A DNA stretch of 64,000 nucleotides from Chrysomallon squamiferum (taxonomy: Eukaryota > Mollusca > Gastropoda > Neomphalida > Peltospiridae). Under the pieces are notes generated by a model. It was not told the origin of the DNA. It did no database searches and worked only from the letters and a program-made list of their open reading frames with translations. The position numbers were made by a program, and so were the translations under genes. The stretch lies in the NCBI GenBank assembly GCA_012295275.1, contig CM022669.1, positions 2,349,140-2,413,139 of the forward strand. Direction: 5' to 3'. Position 1 is the first letter of the stretch. Each line of letters starts with the position of its first letter. Of the stretch, positions 38,937 to 64,000 are shown piece by piece.

Positions 38937-41900
38937 ATGGAAGGTGTTGATGCTATTTCCGAAGTAGCTGAAGAAAATAATAAATTTCTTAAAACTGACC
39001 ATTCACCGAGGAGCCTTGATTTTGCAAGAAATTCAACTATAGATTTATCAGCATTAAATAATAAGGTTATGTGTCTGTCAATTTTAAATTACACTTACAA
39101 TGTTGCATGCTCATCATACGTAGATACTGCCATGTGGTTAACTCAAACCCAGGCTCCTTAACCCCATTATATTTCGTCCTTTGCAGATAAATTTAAATTA
39201 TTATTATTATTGTTATTACTAAGCTAATTTATAAATTAATATACGTTTTAAACTTAGAGTTATAAAGACAAACTGAATTAGATTATTTATACTTAATCTA
39301 AACTATTTTGGTACTAGTGATGCTATTTTTTTTATTATTATCATTATAAATTATAGAATATCTTTGTAAGACAAACATTGAAACAACATCATAAGATTAA
39401 CAACTTCATTTTGTGAAAACAGTTGTAGTTTTATACATATAAAATTTCACACTGTTCCAGAAATATGTTTTTGAGATAACATTGTTTGGATGTAAATTTA
39501 AAAACATTTGCCAGATTTATTTGCATACAGATGGCTTGTGCAGCAGACCTAATATTAGAGCATCAGTTATTTTAATGCTTTTTAAATCAGTAGTTGTCTT
39601 TTGACTGTGGATGTAAAAATAAATTGTTTTGTTATTTTTTTCAATTTTCAACTTGCTATGAGAATAATTAGAAGAATTCTTGTTAACAAAGGTAATTGTT
39701 ATCACAAGTTTACTGGTGAGAATTACATGATAAAACTGAGTACTCGACAATAAACAAAAGTTATTTTTTGGTCTCTGATGTTAATCAGTGTAACAGTGCC
39801 TCATTTAGGACCAAATAAATTTACCTGCCAATATTATATTTAAATAAAATAAAATAAAATAAAAATATTCCAATGGGAACAAGTTCATTTGAGATAAAGT
39901 GATGTTAATGTTCATTCAAAAAGTCAAATAATTAATTTTTGAAGATAATTTCCAATTTTTTAAATTTTATTTTCAGTCTTTATTTAAAAACCCCCACATT
40001 TAAATGTCATATTTTATTGATGATGTTTGTAACATAAATTTCATTATTGTTTTAAATTTTTTTTTTTTTTTTTTTCATATTACACAGATTGTCAACATGA
40101 GGTCATCAGTTCGCCAGGCTAAAGTTAGAGTCATTCATAAACTAACACGGAATATTGAAATGCTTAAAAAGAAAAAGTAAGTGTTAAAGCTATATGTAGT
40201 TCTTTATTATATTTCAGACAATGACAGGTTAATATTATTGATTATTTATAAGTTAAAAATGCTTCAAACCAGAAAATATTAACTAAAAAATTACCAGAAA
40301 CAAAACTAACAATTCAAGATGCTAAATATAAAATATTGATTGAAATAAAAATTAAATTTAGATGTTTCAGCCTGTTTTTTTCAAATTGAAATTATTCGTT
40401 TATTTATTTGTGTTTGATTTGCTGATCTTCAGAATATTGTATCAGTGGTTTCCTCACAGTTTTGTGATTGCTAGTAAATTTTAATTTGTCAGGGATTGTA
40501 TTTCATTTGTATATAACAAATCTTATTTATTATTTTACTTCAGAGGATCAGAAAAACAGCTGGATAAATTAAAATCAAAGTCTGAAAGATTATTAAAAGA
40601 AATTAAAATGATAAAGGTAATTGCTCTTTTTTGTTAATGTTACATTTTTGCTTTCTGTAAGATAACATGAAATGATTCAATAAAATGTTTATGCATCACT
40701 GATTTTCTTCACGCTGTTAACAAACTAGAGGTAAAGGTTTTAACATCCCTAATCTTTAGATCATTCTCACCTTAATGGTGAAAATATTTTTGCACTTGCT
40801 CAAAATATGTATTCAATTTTTTAGTTACCGCCCCCATATAATTTAAGTTGTTATTTTTATATATTTGAGAAAGTAATTTCTAGAGAAAAAAACAATATGT
40901 TTCAGTTTTCTGTTAAGTGTAGAGATTTATTTTATAGAAATTAGAGATTTCTTTGGTCACAACTGTTGGTTGTTTGATAAAAATATTTGGACACGGAGTA
41001 GAGTTATCACTCTTTGTTTAAGTCATATATTCATTAACGAAATGCATGTATATGTATGTATGTATGTGTATATGTTTGTAAGTTTCTGTATCATTGATAA
41101 ATAAAATTACTGTTTATTTTTAAGTTAACAATACTTTAAATAGAAACTATTAGGAATAGTAATAAAGACAAACAAAAGCTTCATGTTCAAAATGATTCAT
41201 TTAAATAGAATTTCTGTTATATATGTAGAAAAATGGTGATTAAGATTTTATGAATGCAGCAAAATATGCTAATCTTTTATTCATATTTTTATGGTATTTA
41301 TTGGACAAGACTGTAGTGTGTTTCCAGTGTGCTTACTTAAATTTCAGTAGCAGGCTTTTATTTGTAGTATATGAAAATGATATTAAACCTAGTAACCTTT
41401 AGTATTAAATTGTGCCAATTTTTATTATTATTATTTATTTTTTGTTACAGGGTGTAAATCTTGATAAAGTTTCAAAATATGCATTATGGAACACATCCAC
41501 ATTGGAAGACATTTGTAAACAGGTAATTTAAGATTGCCTTATATTTTGATTTTTGATTTTAAGAATTTTATATTGTTATTAATTACACAAGGTTAAAACT
41601 CTGTTTGACTGACTGGAAAATTAGTTTAAGAAAATTGCTAAATCCACTTATGAAATGTATTTTCCATTTATTAAGTAAACTTGTGTTTCTTTCTTCATAA
41701 ACAGCCAGTGAAGCCTTGTGAACTGCAGTGGATACATTTATGTAAATTAATACATCTGTTATCTATAAACAGCCAAATTGTGTTGTTTTAAAATTAATTA
41801 TAAAAAGTCAGGTCATTAAAACATCTTACACTTTTATGCCTTTTGTTTCAAATTCTTTAATTGGTTAGTATAAATTTAAGCAGATAATATTTAATCAGAT

Positions 41901-43724
41901 ACCATATACGTATGTTGATCAAACAAAATATTCATCTTTTAACAGTTCCTGTGAAATCTGAACATACAGAATGTATATAAATTTCATTTCATATAAAAAG
42001 ATCAGTGGTTTATATTAAAATGTTTTATTTCAGCCATCGTCAAGTATTGAAACAAGAGCACTGACCCGTCTGGCTGAGTGCAGCATCATTCAGGAGAAAG
42101 TGAAGATGTTTCGCAGTTCTCACAGTGACTGGAAGTCTCTGGCAGCCTATCTGGTAATGAAACAGAGTGGACGTAGATACAAGAAGAAAAAGAATCGTGA
42201 TAAAAAAAGTTCTCATGCTGAAACCACTAACATCAAAACGAGACACATAATGACAGACACATATTTGCAAGAAAAACTTGACAAAAATAAAATGTCTTCA
42301 AACTGTACAGAAAACAGTGAGTTGTTCTGTGATAGAGAAACAGAAATTGAGGAACTGGTAGGGGATGGCTGTGTTGTACCTGAGGAATCTGTGATTAACA
42401 TATCTAAGAAAGATATGGTATCTGTAGAAAATAAAAAAGATAAGATGAATTCCAATAAATTAGCTTCCTTAACAAACCGTCTTCTTAAGTTTTTCCCTGA
42501 TAAAACTGAGGATTCAGATAGTTCAGACTGTGAAGCTAACACAATCTCTGTGCATCCTAAAAACAAACCTGCAGACACAGCCATTGAAAACTTAAACAAG
42601 GACACAGTTTCTGAACAGTCACAAATCATTGTCACTGACAGTGTGGACTGTAAAACCAATGATCAGTTATCTAGTGGGAAAATTTCCACACAGATGAGCA
42701 ACAGTGGAAATAAGGATTATATAAATCAACATAACATGGAAAGAAAGAAAATAGCTGAATCGTCAGAAAAAATTGAAAATACTGAAAGTTTGTGTTCCGA
42801 AAGTGAAGATGAAGAAACAAGTGAACATTCAGCTTCTGAAGTATCTGAGTATTTAAATGCAGAAAAGAATCAAAATACAAATTCTTTGGCTGAAGTAAAA
42901 AGACAGAAGGGTAACAGACGTACATATGGAAATAAAAATGAGCTTGCAGATACTAAAAGCAATAAGATGACACAACTGTCATATAAAGATGAAACAAACC
43001 AAGATGGGAAAGTCAAGTTGACAGAAAATAAAACAGATATAGTGAGCAGTGCTGAAATTGAAGAATCTGAAATGAGCAGTGAGATGTCTGAACAGAGTGA
43101 AGAAGAAGAAGACATGTCAGAATTATGTGTTAGAAAACAACAGATGAAAAACAAAGCATCAGAGAACGAGGCCAAACCTTGGTCAGTAGACACTGTCAGT
43201 AAAGAAATGGTTATTAAGAAATTAAATTTGGAAACATTTAGCAGCAGTGCAGAAGGTGATATTCTAGACATTGATGAGACTCCGCCAGACTTTTTAATAA
43301 GTACAGAAGAAGTTTCTCATGCAAAAAAAAGGAAGAAAGATCCTTTTTTTGAATGCAGTGATGATGAGGAAGATGACAATGATGTAAACAAATCAGTTGT
43401 CACAGAAATAAGTGGTGAAGTAGATGACAATGACCTTTCTCATCTCCAACATCTTCAGAAGGCAAGACATGCATTTAAGTCTGACTTTGTGGATAAACTT
43501 GGAAGTAAGGGTTACAGGAGATATGACTGGTCTAAAAATAAGATGATGCAGGGTGACAGAATGTCCACACATAGGAAGTCTGGTAGCATTGCTCGAGGTG
43601 GTAAACGATATGAGAACCAAAATAATAAAAATTATAAAGGCAGTGAAAGGGGATTCTCAGACAGAGATGAAGACAACACTGCAAAGCCATGGGGAAAACA
43701 AAAGACCTTTCATAAAGGGTCAGT

Positions 43725-43760
<36 letters not shown>

Positions 43761-44338
43761 TCTGTCTATATATACACATACACAGAATATATATATATGT
43801 ATGTGTGTATTTTCATAGTAATAATACATTTGGTTCACTCATAATTTGTTTTAAATATTACTTTACAAGTTAATATTCATTTCTTACAGAGGACATGACT
43901 ACAGCCAATCCTATGAATTGAAGACAGGTGTTAACAAAGGTCAAAGAGGTAGATTTCTATTAGAATATACATTTTCTTTAATAATTACCATATGTCACTT
44001 CACATTCAGTAAATAATAAATATGCAGATAATTTAATATTGATTTTTCTTAGATTAAATCTTTTTATAGTAATGGATACATTTTTTTAACATTTACAAAC
44101 TTTAACCATAACTGTGTTTCAGATTAAAAAAAAATATTCATGATTAAATATAATCATTATTTTAAAAACAGAAAGGAGATGTTAATTAACTCATTTATTT
44201 TGTTTTGTTTTTCTGACAGAGTTCTCTAAACAGTCTAATAATGAAGTTCTCCATCCATCTTGGGAAGCCAGCAAGAAACGCAAACAGCAGGTTTCTATTC
44301 ATGCATACCAAGGCAAAAAGATCAAATTTGATGACTGA
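38937..44338 (+). CDS. SRFBP1: SRFBP1/BUD22-family protein, complete coding region
   Basis: Relatives bind serum response factor in vertebrates, and BUD22 acts in small-subunit rRNA processing in yeast; a nuclear or nucleolar role is expected. The coding exons are 38937-39065, 40088-40176, 40544-40616, 41451-41522, 42034-43718, 43890-43948 and 44220-44338. They total 2226 nt (741 aa plus stop) with all phases matching. The N-terminal helical region reads [20 protein letters not shown], then [15 protein letters not shown], then [15 protein letters not shown]. The C-terminus has the family hallmark [14 protein letters not shown] and [11 protein letters not shown]. The central exon encodes a long Ser/Glu/Asp/Lys-rich, probably disordered segment, making the protein clearly longer than human SRFBP1 (about 430 aa). 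The ATG context (CGAAATGG) is favourable. Confidence 0.95.
43729..43759 (+). repeat. (TG)n tract just after the SRFBP1 exon 5 donor
   Basis: About 15 TG units begin 10 nt after the GT donor at 43719. UG-rich RNA beside a 5' splice site is a known binding context for some splicing factors. Any regulation here is inference. Retaining this intron would truncate the conserved C-terminus. Confidence 0.9.
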
Positions 44339-44900
44339 GTACTGATTACAGACACAGGATAATAGTGTTGATGATTTTCAAACATTGCTATCTTCACTTT
44401 GCATCAGATGGTCTAAGTCAAAGGATAGAATGGTGTCAGAGAATCAAAGGGTTGTTGGGTCAATTCTTCCTGGTGTCATGTATCCTGTTCAAAAATGAAC
44501 ATGGTACATTCATGCATTCCTGTCCAAAGGAAATTTTAAATAAAAGGTTTCATGCTCAGGGTTTTCAAATTGTTTCTGATTAGAGGGGTTTAGGTCGAAA
44601 TAGCTGGGACCCTAACCTTTTTATTACATCAAACATCTAACAGAAACAGTAGGGAGTCTGTGAGATGTTTATTTTATTACTGGTGTGCATTTTAGCATTT
44701 GGGTTATCTTCAGTATATATTTTTTGCAGACAGTTCTACAATCTGTTTCACTTGAAATTCACAAATTAAACGTAAACAGAAAACAGGAGAACAAATTAAT
44801 AAATTTACAAAAAAAAAATCCAGTGAATTTTAAAAGTATTTATTTGCTAAAAATATTAATGAAATGTAAGTGAGAGTAATGGAGTTTTAATAAACCTGGT
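44339..44900 (+). other. Likely SRFBP1 3' UTR with AATAAA signals
   Basis: AATAAA hexamers occur at 44539-44544 and 44889-44894 downstream of the stop codon. Either could serve polyadenylation. No further coding exon is seen. Confidence 0.5.
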
Positions 44901-45641
44901 ATTGGTAAGTAGGCGTTACTGTTACTTGATCAGATTACTTAAAATCATGTGATGTCCAATATCAATGTAGCTTATATACTTTGTGATGTATCTACACAGT
45001 AGATTTTACCTATTTTAGCTAGGATTTAAAAAAAAAAAAAAAAATTACATTATGGTGTTTTATCAAATAAGATCCTTGTTTTTAATATATTTGGATCAGT
45101 TGTAAGAAATTTGAATTTGTCCCCTGGAGCAACTGGTATAACAGAATTTGAAATAAAAAATTATGCTATCAATAGATCTACACAGACATCACATATACAA
45201 TAAACATTGCAGTCAGCTAGTACAAACACGCATGCACACACATACATATAACATATATACACGTACATAAATAATTCATATATAAACACATAAAAGCATT
45301 TATGCATGAATATACCTATCTACCTACATACATACATACATACATATATTTATATATATATATACGTGCATTTTCTTTGTACACAATACAAACAAATGTA
45401 TAAACACACACATTCATTTGGATTCTCTTTTCATATTTCTCTATCACTTTGTAATTTGTAAGAAGACAGGTACAAAGTTTTATGTATAAAGTGAAGTAGC
45501 ACGTATCGTGTAACTTATTGCCATTCTTCACGTGTTTGTGAATAAATACACTTCTCTTTATTAACAGCAAGACACAACCTGTATATTGTAATATATACAT
45601 ATACATACATACATACATACATACATACATTACATACATAC

Positions 45642-45674
<33 letters not shown>

Positions 45675-45987
45675 TATATATATATACATGAAGATTCACA
45701 TACGTAAATAACCAATCTTCACATAAATGTACGCCAGAAACAGTATTTTGTGTACAGAATAATTAACTGTTCATTAATTTCAAAACTGTGAAAGTGAAAA
45801 ATATACTTTTTCCAAGTGTAACTAAAGACGTTTGTTTTTGGTTTACAATGACCGTGCTTCATCTCTAAGACCTTTGAACCAGGGATATGCATACATTACT
45901 GGGTGTAGATGAATACCTGTGCCTGGCGTACCGATGTTACGGCTAGTATATATCTTACTATGGGGAATTATTTTGGGGGCGTGTTTG
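44901..45987. other. Intergenic region with ATAC/CATA microsatellites
   Basis: Positions of about 45180-45700 are dominated by CATA, TA and CA repeats. A poly-A run lies at 45027-45044. No gene is supported between SRFBP1 and the SRCR gene. Confidence 0.6.
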
Positions 45988-46000
45988 TATATTATAAAGT
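45962..46000 (+). promoter_or_regulatory. Candidate TATA-type promoter of the SRCR gene
   Basis: A TATTATAAA string at about 45989-45998 lies about 85 bp before the ATG, a plausible distance for a short 5' UTR. A GGGGAATTAT string at 45962-45971 loosely resembles an NF-kB/Rel site. Both are weak consensus matches. Confidence 0.3.
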
Positions 46001-46080
46001 TTAAATACTGACTCGGTATTGTCATAACAGCGACTAGAAACTGAAGAGTGAAATTAAATGAAGTAACTTTTGTCGTAAAC

Positions 46081-63850
<17,770 letters not shown>

Positions 63851-63869
<19 letters not shown>

Positions 63870-64000
63870 GTGAGAATCAAACTGTTCTTAGTTTACTGTG
63901 TGGATAAAGGTGAGAATCAAACTGTTCTTAGTTTACTGTGTGGATAAAGGTGAGAATCAAACTGTTCTTAGTTTACTGTGTGGATAAAGGTGAGAATCAA
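63851..64000 (+). repeat. 40-bp tandem repeat copying an exon end and its splice donor
   Basis: Identical 40-bp units start at 63851, 63891 and 63931, and a 30-base partial unit starts at 63971 and is cut by the window edge. Each unit has 19 nt of exon end (GTTTACTGTGTGGATAAAG), the donor GTGAGA and an acceptor-like CTGTTCTTAG. Confidence 0.97.

Noticed and set aside
42213-43271. Minus-strand open frames of 84-148 codons
   Set aside because: They are antisense to the long SRFBP1 exon and reflect its biased codon content.
45316-45715. Tyr/Cys/Val-rich open frame on the minus strand
   Set aside because: It is a translation of CATA/CA microsatellites.

Overview
This window looks like nuclear DNA from an invertebrate metazoan. 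It is AT-rich and full of microsatellites. Genes are split by many short introns with GT/AG borders, and one gene is a large secreted scavenger-receptor cysteine-rich (SRCR) array of the kind expanded in lophotrochozoans such as molluscs. A mollusc is my best guess, but nothing here proves it. I assembled the gene models exon by exon from splice sites and reading phase. I did not run any alignment.

Layout. Positions 1-7236 hold no gene I can support. They contain a CT microsatellite, a 57-bp minisatellite whose units flip orientation partway, duplicated short segments, and probably the 3' untranslated region of the next gene. Positions 7237-30802 on the minus strand hold a complete DENND4 gene with 34 coding exons, 5745 coding nt and 1914 aa, every junction in phase. 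It encodes a MABP domain, a tripartite DENN module, a PPR-like segment, a long low-complexity middle, a paired CxxC module and a conserved C-terminus. Its introns carry a short inverted-repeat element (8586-8888) and several duplicated segments. Positions 30803-38936 are an intergenic stretch of about 8.1 kb between divergent genes, with an 861-bp inverted-repeat element (36421-37281). Positions 38937-44338 on the plus strand hold a complete SRFBP1/BUD22-family gene with 7 coding exons and 741 aa.

Positions 46081-63869 and beyond, on the plus strand, hold a signal-peptide exon followed by 22 SRCR domains (27 exons, about 2449 codons in the window). The gene runs off the right edge. Read as a series, the domains fall into three repeating classes, A-B-C, seven times over, with an eighth A at the edge. 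The array therefore appears to have grown by tandem duplication of a three-domain cassette. Class B domains usually carry an adjacent Cys-Cys pair that I do not place in the standard SRCR disulfide pattern. Every domain is bounded by phase-1 introns, so whole domains can be gained or lost without breaking the frame.

The three genes have no obvious joint function. DENND4 is a Rab-GEF-type trafficking protein, SRFBP1 a nuclear/nucleolar factor, and the SRCR gene a likely secreted or surface recognition protein. The most noteworthy items are the three-domain super-repeat, the class-B Cys-Cys feature, the shared phase-2 intron in domains 7 and 16, and a 40-bp tandem repeat at the right edge that copies the splice donor of domain 22.
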